Assembly: GCA_030615425.1 (NCBI GenBank)
Contig: JAUWZG010000047.1
Span: 1-7,741 of the forward strand
Source of the DNA: Dehalococcoidia bacterium
GTDB taxonomy: Bacteria; Chloroflexota; Dehalococcoidia; Dehalococcoidales; BS750m-G39
Direction: 5' to 3'
Length of the DNA: 7,741 bases
Positions 1 to 7,461 of the stretch are shown one piece after another. Both the position numbers and the translations under genes were made by a program. Numbering within the stretch: the first letter of the stretch is position 1; every line of letters starts with the position of its first letter. The notes under the pieces were generated by a model. The model was given only the letters and a program-made list of their open reading frames with translations, was not told the origin of the DNA and did no database searches.

Positions 1-1052
1 TTATCTATCAGCTTGAGTATGCTCTCTTGGTCGACCTTGGCGCTGCCGAAGGTCTCAATGGAGACGGAGAGGGGGTGGGCAACACCAATAGAATAAGAAA
101 TCTGGATTTCTATACGCTCCGCTAGCCCGGCAGCCACTATATTCTTGGCTATGTAGCGAGCCATATAAGCCGCTGAGCGGTCGACCTTGGTCGGGTCTTT
201 GCCCGAGAAGCAACCACCGCCGTGCCGGGTGATACTGCCATAGGTATCAACCAGAATCTTACGACCGGTGAAGCCGGTATCGGATACCGGACCGCCAACT
301 ACAAACCGACCGGTGGCATTGATATAGAATTTGGTCTTATCATCTATTAGTGACGCCGGGATGACAGCCTTAATTACTTGCTTCATGATGTCCCGTTCAA
401 TCTGAGTCTGGCTGACATCGGGGTTGTGCTGGGCTCCCAGCACTATACTATCTACACGTTTGGGAACGCCGTTGCTGTACTCTACGGTTACCTGCGATTT
501 TCCATCGGGGCGGAGGTAGGGCAGGGTATTATCCTTTCTCACCTGAGCCAGGCGCCGGCATAGCTTGTGTGCCAGGGAAATAGGCAGTGGCATAAAGTTA
601 GTGAGTTCAGGCTTCTCATTGCAGGCAAAGCCGACCATCATCCCCTGGTCGCCGGCACCAATCCTATCCAGCTCATCGGTAGAACCTCTCCTGACCTCCA
701 ATGACTCGCTTACCCCTCCGGCAATGTCGGGGGACTGCTCCTTGATGGAGACCATCACTCCACAGGACTGATACTCAAAGCCATATTCGGGATGGGTATA
801 GCCTACGTCACTGACCACCTGCCGCACTATCTGGGGAATCTCAACATAGCAGTCAGTGGTAATCTCGCCAAGAACAATTATCAAGCCATTGGTTACCGCT
901 GTCTCACAGGCTACCCTGGCATAGGCGTCTTGCGCCAGAATGTTATCAAGGACGGCGTCCGATATCTGGTCGCATAGCTTATCAGGATGCCCTTCAGTAA
1001 CCGACTCTGAGGTGAGCATATAGGCTGGTGAACTACTAAAGCTACTTGGCAT
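1..1052 (-). CDS. metK: S-adenosylmethionine synthetase (methionine adenosyltransferase), 3' end beyond the window
   Basis: Cytosolic enzyme making SAM from methionine and ATP, releasing phosphate and pyrophosphate. The first 350 residues are visible and remain open at the left edge; the family is usually about 385-400 residues, so roughly 40-50 C-terminal residues are missing. Visible hallmarks are [16 protein letters not shown] (residues 21-36, ATP and metal binding), the signature GAGDQGMM (132-139), and the P-loop-like signature [16 protein letters not shown] (278-293). The usual Ala in GGGAFSGKD is Cys281 here, a mild variant. The ATG at 1052 is preceded by AAAAGGAG with a 5-base A spacer, and lies 13 bases after the ahcY stop, so the two are almost certainly cotranscribed. 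The identification is secure. No SAM riboswitch or leader fits in the 13-base gap, so any SAM control must lie upstream in the operon. Confidence 0.98.
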   Translation of the reverse strand, partial: MPSSFSSSPAYMLTSESVTEGHPDKLCDQISDAVLDNILAQDAYARVACETAVTNGLIIVLGEITTDCYVEIPQIVRQVVSDVGYTHPEYGFEYQSCGVMVSIKEQSPDIAGGVSESLEVRRGSTDELDRIGAGDQGMMVGFACNEKPELTNFMPLPISLAHKLCRRLAQVRKDNTLPYLRPDGKSQVTVEYSNGVPKRVDSIVLGAQHNPDVSQTQIERDIMKQVIKAVIPASLIDDKTKFYINATGRFVVGGPVSDTGFTGRKILVDTYGSITRHGGGCFSGKDPTKVDRSAAYMARYIAKNIVAAGLAERIEIQISYSIGVAHPLSVSIETFGSAKVDQESILKLID

Positions 1053-1065
1053 TTTTTCTCCTTTT

Positions 1066-2334
<1,269 letters not shown>

Positions 2335-2341
2335 CTACTCC

Positions 2342-3904
2342 TTAATCAATCTTATCTAAAACCTGCCTGGTAACTTCACCCACCGTGGGTGAGGTATCAA
2401 TTATAACACGTTTTTGAGGTGGCACTTCTACCACCGGGTGAAAGGCTTTTTTCTGCGGAGTATAAATCTCCCAGCGCCCGTCTGAGGTTGTCTCTCGTCT
2501 CAGCCGCTGTGCCAGACGCTGTTTAATACTTTCTTCGTCTAGGGTGCACTCTATGATGAAAAAGTCGGCACCCATCTCTTCAGCCAGCCGTTTTGCCTTA
2601 AGTCGCTCCTCAGCCTTGATAAAGGAGGCATCTATAATCACTGAGCCCCCGTCACTTAAAATATCCTTCGCCTTGGAGAACATCTTATCATAGGTCACCC
2701 GGGAAAACTGAGGAGAATAGATTCCGCTATCAAATTCCTCAAAGCGGTGCTCGGTTACGGGGATGCCGGCCAGCTGCTTCCTGGTAACATCCGAGGATAT
2801 AACCACCAGCCCCAGCCTTTGCGCCAATGCCTGAGCCAAGGTAGTCTTGCCGGTGCCGACCAGACCAGTGGTGATGAACAGCATTGGCCTTGACCTGGTG
2901 TAGGCGTGGGCTAAATCAAAGTAACTAGTGGCTATCTCCAGGGTTTGCCCCTTTTCGGCTGGGGCAATATAGGGGTCGTCGAGCTTGAAGCTTTCCACCT
3001 TTCCCCGCACATAAGCCCGGTAGCACTTGTAGAAACCCAGTAGCTTGAGTAGCTCTTTGTCCTGGCTCGTAGCTACATAGGCATCGACAAAAATACGGGA
3101 AAGGTCAGCCCGCCGGTGGTGGTCTAAATCCATAGCTAGGAAGGCAACCTCTGAAGCGACATCAGTATATCTAAACCTATCGTTAAATTCTATACAATCG
3201 TAGATACAGATGCCGTTGGAGAAGCAAATATGGGCAGCATGAAGGTCTCCGTGGCAGTCCCTGATTCTGCCCTCTTTTGTCCGCTTAGCAAATAGAGAGG
3301 CATTTTCCTCAATAAAGCCGTCGGTGTAATCCTTGATACGCTGATACTTCTCTGCTGAAATGGTATTGGAAATGTATTTTTTGGTTTGGCCGAAATTTTC
3401 ATCGGTATTTTGGGTGATAATGTTAATCTCGCCAAAAGTGCTGATATTGGCGTTGGTCTCCGCCTTTCGGTGAAATGCCACCAGTTTTTGTGCCACATTG
3501 GTTATCATTTGCGGTGATACCTGGTCATCAGCCAGCATCGCATCCATCATTGCTTCCTGGGGGAGACGGCGCATCTTTACTGCATGCTCTATAACCTTCC
3601 CCCGACCTTCCACCGAAATAGCCCCCCTATCTCGGGTTATGGGCACCACCCCCAGATAGACCTCGGGGCAGAGACGACGGTTAAGCTCAATCTCCTGCTG
3701 GCAATAGAACTGACGCTTTTCTTTAGTGGTGTAGTCCAGGTAGCCCAGGTTTACCGCTTTCTTTACCTTATAGACGTATTTATCGGTGAGGAAGACGAAT
3801 GACATCTGGGTCTGCACCAGCTCTATTTTCCCCGGTGCCTCGGGATAGGCTTCGGGCTGTAGCAGAGCTTGTGCCATTTCCGGTAGCATCAAACCTTGTT
3901 TCAC
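2342..3904 (-). CDS. Fused aminoglycoside-phosphotransferase-like and P-loop (AAA_33/zeta-type) kinase protein
   Basis: A 520-residue two-domain protein matching the known architecture 'bifunctional aminoglycoside phosphotransferase/ATP-binding protein' (COG2187 plus COG0645 type). Residues about 30-300 are an APH/choline-kinase-like fold: a nucleotide Lys in YVYKVKK (43-49), catalytic-loop HGDLHAAH (218-225), and the metal-binding Asp236 in YDCIEFND. The Asn usual five residues after the catalytic Asp is His225. Residues about 340-520 are a P-loop kinase with Walker A GLVGTGKT (347-354), ISSDVTRK (369-376) and VIIDASF (422-428), as in small-molecule or zeta-toxin-like kinases. The substrate is unknown; antibiotic resistance should not be assumed. 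No signal peptide or membrane segment is seen. The GTG start at 3904 has no clear ribosome binding site; the ATG at 3889 (AAGG a few bases upstream, giving a start at MLPEMAQ) is a plausible alternative. It begins 13 bases after the GH38 stop. Confidence 0.85.
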   Translation of the reverse strand: MKQGLMLPEMAQALLQPEAYPEAPGKIELVQTQMSFVFLTDKYVYKVKKAVNLGYLDYTTKEKRQFYCQQEIELNRRLCPEVYLGVVPITRDRGAISVEGRGKVIEHAVKMRRLPQEAMMDAMLADDQVSPQMITNVAQKLVAFHRKAETNANISTFGEINIITQNTDENFGQTKKYISNTISAEKYQRIKDYTDGFIEENASLFAKRTKEGRIRDCHGDLHAAHICFSNGICIYDCIEFNDRFRYTDVASEVAFLAMDLDHHRRADLSRIFVDAYVATSQDKELLKLLGFYKCYRAYVRGKVESFKLDDPYIAPAEKGQTLEIATSYFDLAHAYTRSRPMLFITTGLVGTGKTTLAQALAQRLGLVVISSDVTRKQLAGIPVTEHRFEEFDSGIYSPQFSRVTYDKMFSKAKDILSDGGSVIIDASFIKAEERLKAKRLAEEMGADFFIIECTLDEESIKQRLAQRLRRETTSDGRWEIYTPQKKAFHPVVEVPPQKRVIIDTSPTVGEVTRQVLDKID

Positions 3905-3917
3905 TTTAACCGTCTAA

Positions 3918-6317
3918 CTAAAACTCAAGCTTCAGGGTTACGAGCTCAAAAGGTTTCACCTCAAGTCTGAATCTGGTTCCTTCAAATGGTAGTTCGCCCT
4001 CTTCTCTCTCCAGTAAATCGACCAGGGTCAATCTTTTAATGGCTCTAAATAGCTCTACCTCAGCCTGTGTTGCCTCTCCCTTGGTCTCAAAGAAGCGCAG
4101 GATGACGCCCTCGCTGTCTTCGGCTTTCTTCATGGCGGAGAGGATGAGGTTGTGGGGCGAAAGTTTTAGAAAAGAGTATTCGGCGGGCAGAGTTCCCTTG
4201 GCATTAGCTTGGATGGCGATGGGCAAATGGTGAAATTCCTGTGCCTGTTTATACATCTCAGCCTGCCGCCAGTCCCCGTCATGGGGTTGCACGGCGTATT
4301 CAAAGGTATAGGACTTCAGCTCCAGAGCCTCCGGGGTGGGAACTAAAGGTCCGGCTATGCCATCGGCGGAGAGTCCGTATACGCTCCTGAAGAGGGTGAT
4401 GTAGGCGGAGTCTTTTATTATCTCTACCGCTGGTAATCCCTTGTTCATAAAGGTTATCCCCCTCGTCCCATCGCTTACATCAAACCAGCTCATAAAATTA
4501 GGTATCCTCGAGGGCTTGACTCCCTCGTCTTTGGTGAAGAACTCGGTTGGCTCGGGAACAACGCCAAATTGTGTCTCCCGGAAGTAAATTTTCCTCTCTA
4601 TACCGGTATCAAACTTAACCCTCAGCCTTATATTGGGGTATTTATTATCAATTCTGGTGATAAATTCAATGCGCGGGATATCGCTATAAATCACGATCTC
4701 TTTACTGATATCCAGCGTTTTGTACTTGTAAAGTATGGGGGGGAACCTTTTCTGTAGCCTATAAGGCCAGGTAAGGCAGTAATACTCGTTTTCAAAAACT
4801 ACCTTTACCCTTGAGCCTTCCTCCTCTATGCGAAAGCCTTTGGGCTTGAAGCTCCCAAATTGTAAGCCTTCGCCTGATTCGCTCTTTATCAACTCGGGAG
4901 AGAACCGGCTGCGATGGTAATAAAGGTCACCAACCTCATCCTCAATAATAATCTCATTTCCGCTCAGCAACAGGTTTCCGGCTTTATCGCAGACCTCAAT
5001 TATGCCGGTTTTGTCATCTACCTTTAGCCTAAAAAATGGCGTTTCTATCTCATTGCCTTTAATTTTTATCCTATCCGCTACCTTCTTTTCTTGGCGGACA
5101 GGCTTATACACCTTATAGCCCAGCGGGGGGACATCAGCAGTAAAACCACCCTTTGCCGATTCAACCCAGTTCTTGGTTGGCCAGGGGAGGGGGTTAAACA
5201 CCGCCGTCCCTTTACCTTGGGTGTTTATTTTCTCTGCTATATAGACTAAAGATTCAGTCAGGATTTGGCTTAAGTTACTTTTGAGAGAAGAGAAAATCTC
5301 CTCTACTTCTTCATAGATCTCATCCACGCCGCAGCCGGTGATTACGTCATGAAAGGCAAGGAACAAGGTTTTCTGCCAGGCTTCCCTGAGTTCGTCGGCT
5401 GGATATCCAGCTCCGAGAAGCCAGGCAATGGTGGCGAAGGTTTCAGCGGTGATGAGTAGCCCTTCGCATTCCCTGGTGCCCTGCACTATCCAGATGCGAC
5501 TGGAGCATACCTGGGGGAAGACAGCAACCAGTTCGTCATCGTATAACTCACCTTCTATTACTTCAAACTTCTTTCTTGAACTCTCTAGTGCTTGGAAGAA
5601 TTCCTTTGGAGTGGCTATCTTCATCGGAATGTCAGGGTGGGTTTGGTTCCACTTCTTTACTGCGGGGATGATTTCGGGCTGTGGGGGCATGGAGCCGCTG
5701 CCGCAGGGCATTAGAATATAGGGGGTGGAGGCAAATTTATTAAGCTCAACTAATGACTCTTCCCACTGGTCGATATTCAGCCCCGCCCGGTAACCCAGCG
5801 GGAACCAGTGAGCCAGGATGGTAGTCCCATCCAGCCCCTTCCACAGGAATTCGCTCTCCGCAATGTCGGCTCGGGCACCCCTTCTAAAAGCCAGCCATTT
5901 GTATCCCGCTTTCTTATAAATTTGGGGAAGCTGAGCGTTCATGCCGAAGCTATCGGCTGCCCAGGCTACGGGCACCTCAATGCCGAATTTCTGCTTACAG
6001 TATCTTTTGCCAATAAGGATATCCCTTACCAGCACCTCACCGGTGGGAAGCATGGCATCAGGCATGAGGTATTGCCCGTCGATTATCTCGCATTTGCCCG
6101 CCTTTACCATTTTCTTGATGCCTTTGGCGAGAGATGGCTTCCTCTTCTCCATCTCCTGGAGCAGGAAGGTCTGCTCCAGGCAGAACTTAAATTCCGGGTT
6201 CTTCATCAGCTTTAAAGCCTGCTCCAGAATGGTCTCATTTATCTTGAGATACTCTTCCTTGGAGAAAGCCCAGGCTACATCATAGTGGGTATGGGGAACA
6301 AGATAAGCCGTTGGCAT
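3918..6317 (-). CDS. GH38 family alpha-mannosidase-like glycoside hydrolase
   Basis: A 799-residue protein whose N-terminal half is a glycoside hydrolase family 38 catalytic domain, a retaining zinc-dependent alpha-mannosidase fold. All four zinc positions of the family can be matched: His11 and Asp13 in HTHYDVAW, Asp122 in AADSFGMNAQLPQ (also the nucleophile), and His323 in FHDVITG. The central helical region follows (about 280-360), then the beta-rich GH38 C-terminal part, with the family-like stretch NLILSAMKKAEDSEGVILRF around 723-742. There is no signal peptide, so it should act in the cytosol on imported or endogenous mannosides; the actual sugar cannot be told from sequence. It is somewhat shorter than the roughly 1000-residue class II enzymes. 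The ATG at 6317 has GGAGG five bases upstream. It lies 26 bases after the THEP1 stop. Family assignment is firm, substrate open. Confidence 0.93.
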   Translation of the reverse strand: MPTAYLVPHTHYDVAWAFSKEEYLKINETILEQALKLMKNPEFKFCLEQTFLLQEMEKRKPSLAKGIKKMVKAGKCEIIDGQYLMPDAMLPTGEVLVRDILIGKRYCKQKFGIEVPVAWAADSFGMNAQLPQIYKKAGYKWLAFRRGARADIAESEFLWKGLDGTTILAHWFPLGYRAGLNIDQWEESLVELNKFASTPYILMPCGSGSMPPQPEIIPAVKKWNQTHPDIPMKIATPKEFFQALESSRKKFEVIEGELYDDELVAVFPQVCSSRIWIVQGTRECEGLLITAETFATIAWLLGAGYPADELREAWQKTLFLAFHDVITGCGVDEIYEEVEEIFSSLKSNLSQILTESLVYIAEKINTQGKGTAVFNPLPWPTKNWVESAKGGFTADVPPLGYKVYKPVRQEKKVADRIKIKGNEIETPFFRLKVDDKTGIIEVCDKAGNLLLSGNEIIIEDEVGDLYYHRSRFSPELIKSESGEGLQFGSFKPKGFRIEEEGSRVKVVFENEYYCLTWPYRLQKRFPPILYKYKTLDISKEIVIYSDIPRIEFITRIDNKYPNIRLRVKFDTGIERKIYFRETQFGVVPEPTEFFTKDEGVKPSRIPNFMSWFDVSDGTRGITFMNKGLPAVEIIKDSAYITLFRSVYGLSADGIAGPLVPTPEALELKSYTFEYAVQPHDGDWRQAEMYKQAQEFHHLPIAIQANAKGTLPAEYSFLKLSPHNLILSAMKKAEDSEGVILRFFETKGEATQAEVELFRAIKRLTLVDLLEREEGELPFEGTRFRLEVKPFELVTLKLEF

Positions 6318-6343
6318 CTTAACCTCCGTCTGAGGGAATTATA

Positions 6344-6877
6344 CTATAATTTTGAGGACTGTGGGGCATTTAGCCAGTCTTGCAGCTCCTCCAGCACCTG
6401 CTGGTGGTTAGCTCTGGTTACGGTTACCAGATTTACTTGAGGCTGGCGCTTGATAGCATCGGCACAGGGGTTGGGGCTGAGCATAATAGTTCCCAGGAGC
6501 CTCTTCTCGCTCTTAAGTATGCCTAAAACAGCTTCCCTGAATTTGGCCGAGAATAGCTCCATCTTGCCAATCTCGTCAATGACTACTAAATCGCGCTCCT
6601 GGATTGCCTGGTTAATGGCGGCAACACCTACCTTGTCCAGGCTTTCAACGTCAACACCATACTTGCTTACCCGATGTGGGCCGTGGAAATAGAGGTGAGC
6701 CAGTACCGCGGTTTTTCCATCCAGGGTAACCAGCCGGAAGCCCTGCCTTACCCCTTGGCTTCTTATTTCCTCAGTATAAAAGCCGCCGGCTTTGCCTTTG
6801 AGCTCGGCTATGGCTTGTTTTATAAGGCTGGTTTTCCCTGTTCCCGGCTGCCCGGTGAGCAGATAGACTTGCTTCAT
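6344..6877 (-). CDS. THEP1-type nucleoside triphosphatase
   Basis: A 177-residue P-loop NTPase of the THEP1/NTPCR family, which hydrolyses ATP, GTP and other nucleoside triphosphates slowly; the cellular role is not established in the family. Seen: Walker A GQPGTGKT at residues 9-16, the family stretch GGFYTEEIRSQGVRQGF (31-47) followed by LVTLDGK, and Walker B with the family signature LVVIDEIGKMEL (97-108). Length matches the usual 170-190. I chose the ATG at 6877 because AAGGTGG (6886-6892) lies eight bases before it. The longer reading from a GTG at 6889 (four more residues) would start inside that ribosome binding site. The region just upstream is a possible small basic ORF whose TAA overlaps the binding site. 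GH38 follows after 26 bases, so this is an internal operon gene. Confidence 0.93.
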   Translation of the reverse strand: MKQVYLLTGQPGTGKTSLIKQAIAELKGKAGGFYTEEIRSQGVRQGFRLVTLDGKTAVLAHLYFHGPHRVSKYGVDVESLDKVGVAAINQAIQERDLVVIDEIGKMELFSAKFREAVLGILKSEKRLLGTIMLSPNPCADAIKRQPQVNLVTVTRANHQQVLEELQDWLNAPQSSKL

Positions 6878-6885
6878 TGGCTCTA

Positions 6886-6892
6886 CCACCTT
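6886..6892 (-). promoter_or_regulatory. Ribosome binding site of the THEP1 gene
   Basis: On the minus strand the bases read AAGGTGG, followed by eight bases and then the ATG at 6877. The site decides between the ATG and the GTG at 6889, which falls inside it. It overlaps the TAA (6891-6893) of the preceding basic ORF, giving TAAGGTGG, the same string that overlaps the stop of the DUF6485 gene. Confidence 0.65.
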
Positions 6893-6992
6893 ATTGTTCT
6901 GCCTGAGCTTCCTTTTTTAGCTTCAGCTTCTTTCTCTTGCGCCGGTGTTTTAAGGCAGCTACCCTTTTTCTCTTGTTCTTGGTTAGTAATAT
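6891..6992 (-). CDS. Possible small basic-peptide ORF without a canonical start (perhaps broken)
   Basis: On the minus strand this frame reads about 31-34 residues ending TAA at 6891. The C-terminal 29 residues, beginning KNKRKRVAALKHRRKRKK, contain 15 Lys or Arg. An in-frame TAG at 6996-6998 lies just upstream, and no ATG, GTG or TTG occurs between it and the basic stretch; only an ATA (6990-6992) could serve as a rare start, without a well-spaced ribosome binding site. A good AAGGTGG site at 7014-7020 lies upstream with no start codon at the right distance, which suggests that a real small gene has lost its start, or that there is a sequencing error. The strand is purine-rich here, and this alone favours Lys/Arg codons, so the ORF may be spurious. 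It resembles small, very basic, possibly nucleic-acid-binding peptides, but I cannot name a family. Confidence 0.3.
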   Translation of the reverse strand: MLLTKNKRKRVAALKHRRKRKKLKLKKEAQAEQ

Positions 6993-7013
6993 AACCTAAA
7001 TTGGCCTGTCTTG

Positions 7014-7020
7014 CCACCTT
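7014..7020 (-). promoter_or_regulatory. Ribosome-binding-site-like AAGGTGG with no start codon after it
   Basis: On the minus strand this reads AAGGTGG and overlaps the TAA stop (7019-7021) of the DUF6485 gene, exactly as the THEP1 site overlaps the stop of the basic ORF. Eight bases further on, where a start is expected, the sequence is GCCAATTTAGG, with no ATG, GTG or TTG. The GTG within the site itself opens a different 44-codon frame (6883-7017) that I do not think is real. Confidence 0.35.
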
Positions 7021-7219
7021 AAGCTTTGTGAGAGTAGACCTGGACAAATCTGGCGAAAGAGCGGTCGTAGGTCTTTTCTACCTCAGGTGGGAAGACGCAG
7101 GCGGGGAGCTCATCAAACTGCAGGTGGTAGGCGATGCACTCACAGCACTTGCCTTTTCTGGAGCACGGCTCATAAGTGCAGGGGCATTTGGTTTGGTTAA
7201 CATCAATCTGGCATTCCAT
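7019..7219 (-). CDS. Small cysteine-rich protein, DUF6485 type
   Basis: A 66-residue protein with eight cysteines at positions 3, 12, 14, 19, 25, 26, 28 and 41, in the pattern MEC...CPC....C.....CCEC............C, followed by [13 protein letters not shown] recognise this as the short cysteine-rich family called DUF6485, found mostly in anaerobic bacteria and archaea; its function is unknown. The arrangement suggests a metal site (zinc or an iron-sulfur cluster), which is inference. I chose the ATG at 7219 because family members begin at MEC, and GGAG lies ten bases upstream. A longer reading from a TTG at 7258 would add 13 residues that do not look conserved and would start inside the hairpin's arm. 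Its stop overlaps a ribosome-binding-like AAGGTGG. It is the first complete gene of the cluster and is separated from the MetE-like gene by 191 bases. Confidence 0.82.
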   Translation of the reverse strand: MECQIDVNQTKCPCTYEPCSRKGKCCECIAYHLQFDELPACVFPPEVEKTYDRSFARFVQVYSHKA

Positions 7220-7252
7220 TAGCGACAAACTCCAATCATGCTTAGAATAGGG

Positions 7253-7293
7253 AAACAAACCCTGTCCAGTCGGTTTTGGGGGTTTGTTTTTTT
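7253..7293 (+). terminator. Terminator-like hairpin, T-run on the plus strand
   Basis: A perfect 10-base inverted repeat, AAACAAACCC (7253-7262) and GGGTTTGTTT (7280-7289), encloses a 17-base loop and is followed on the plus strand by TTTT (7290-7293). This looks like an intrinsic terminator read rightward, although only four of the ten stem pairs are G-C. No plus-strand gene precedes it. In the minus direction, the one in which the MetE-like gene is transcribed, the stem is followed by CCCTATTC, so termination there would have to depend on the T-rich stem itself. Confidence 0.45.
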
Positions 7294-7295
7294 AA

Positions 7296-7461
7296 TTATG
7301 TTAACTTATGCCTGTTTTATCGTTTTCGGTGGTTAAACAAATAACTCTGGTTATGTTAATTTGTGCCTGTTTTGTCGTCTCCGATAATTTGATTAGTGGC
7401 TCCAGTTATGTTAATCCAGGCGCTTTCTCATCATCTGCGATAGCTCAGCCAGCAACTCAAG
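7296..7461. repeat. Three tandem 55/55/56-base units; the third is the 3' end of the MetE-like gene
   Basis: Units lie at 7296-7350, 7351-7405 and 7406-7461. Each opens on the plus strand with TTATGTTAA, and all contain aligned CG-T and CTC/CT blocks further in. By hand alignment, units 1 and 2 match at about 38 of 55 bases. Unit 3, with one extra base, matches unit 1 at about 34 and unit 2 at about 33 of 55. Most differences are transitions. Unit 3 covers the last codons and TAA stop of the MetE-like gene plus five bases beyond, so units 1 and 2 look like decayed duplications of the gene's tail lying downstream of it. Confidence 0.75.

Noticed and set aside
378..977. Three plus-strand open frames of 60-70 codons opposite metK
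   Set aside because: They lie wholly antisense to a gene with clear SAM synthetase motifs, have no family resemblance, and come from codon bias on the other strand.
1053..1065. SAM-sensing riboswitch before metK
   Set aside because: The gap to ahcY is only 13 bases and is taken up by the ribosome binding site.
5428..6285. Plus-strand open frames up to 135 codons opposite the GH38 gene
   Set aside because: Antisense to conserved GH38 catalytic sequence and overlapping each other in different frames.
6338..6343. Perfect TATAAT on the minus strand in the gap between THEP1 and GH38
   Set aside because: No -35-like hexamer 15 to 18 bases upstream and no extended -10; in a tight gene cluster a chance match is more likely.
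6943..6967. AAGG/CCTT short inverted repeat with a T-run on the plus strand
   Set aside because: Four-base arms only, inside the basic ORF; too weak to call a terminator.
6883..7017. 44-codon minus-strand frame with a GTG start between DUF6485 and THEP1
   Set aside because: Its GTG is inside an AAGGTGG ribosome-binding string, there is no binding site of its own, and the protein looks like a frame-shifted purine-rich run; the basic frame is the better candidate.
7220..7258. N-terminal extension of the DUF6485 protein from a TTG at 7258
   Set aside because: Rare start, no ribosome binding site, start codon within the hairpin arm, and the family normally begins at the MEC motif.
7296..7461. 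Tandem units as a CRISPR array or insertion-sequence end
   Set aside because: Similarity runs through the whole unit rather than alternating identical repeats and unique spacers, and there is no transposase or target-site duplication.
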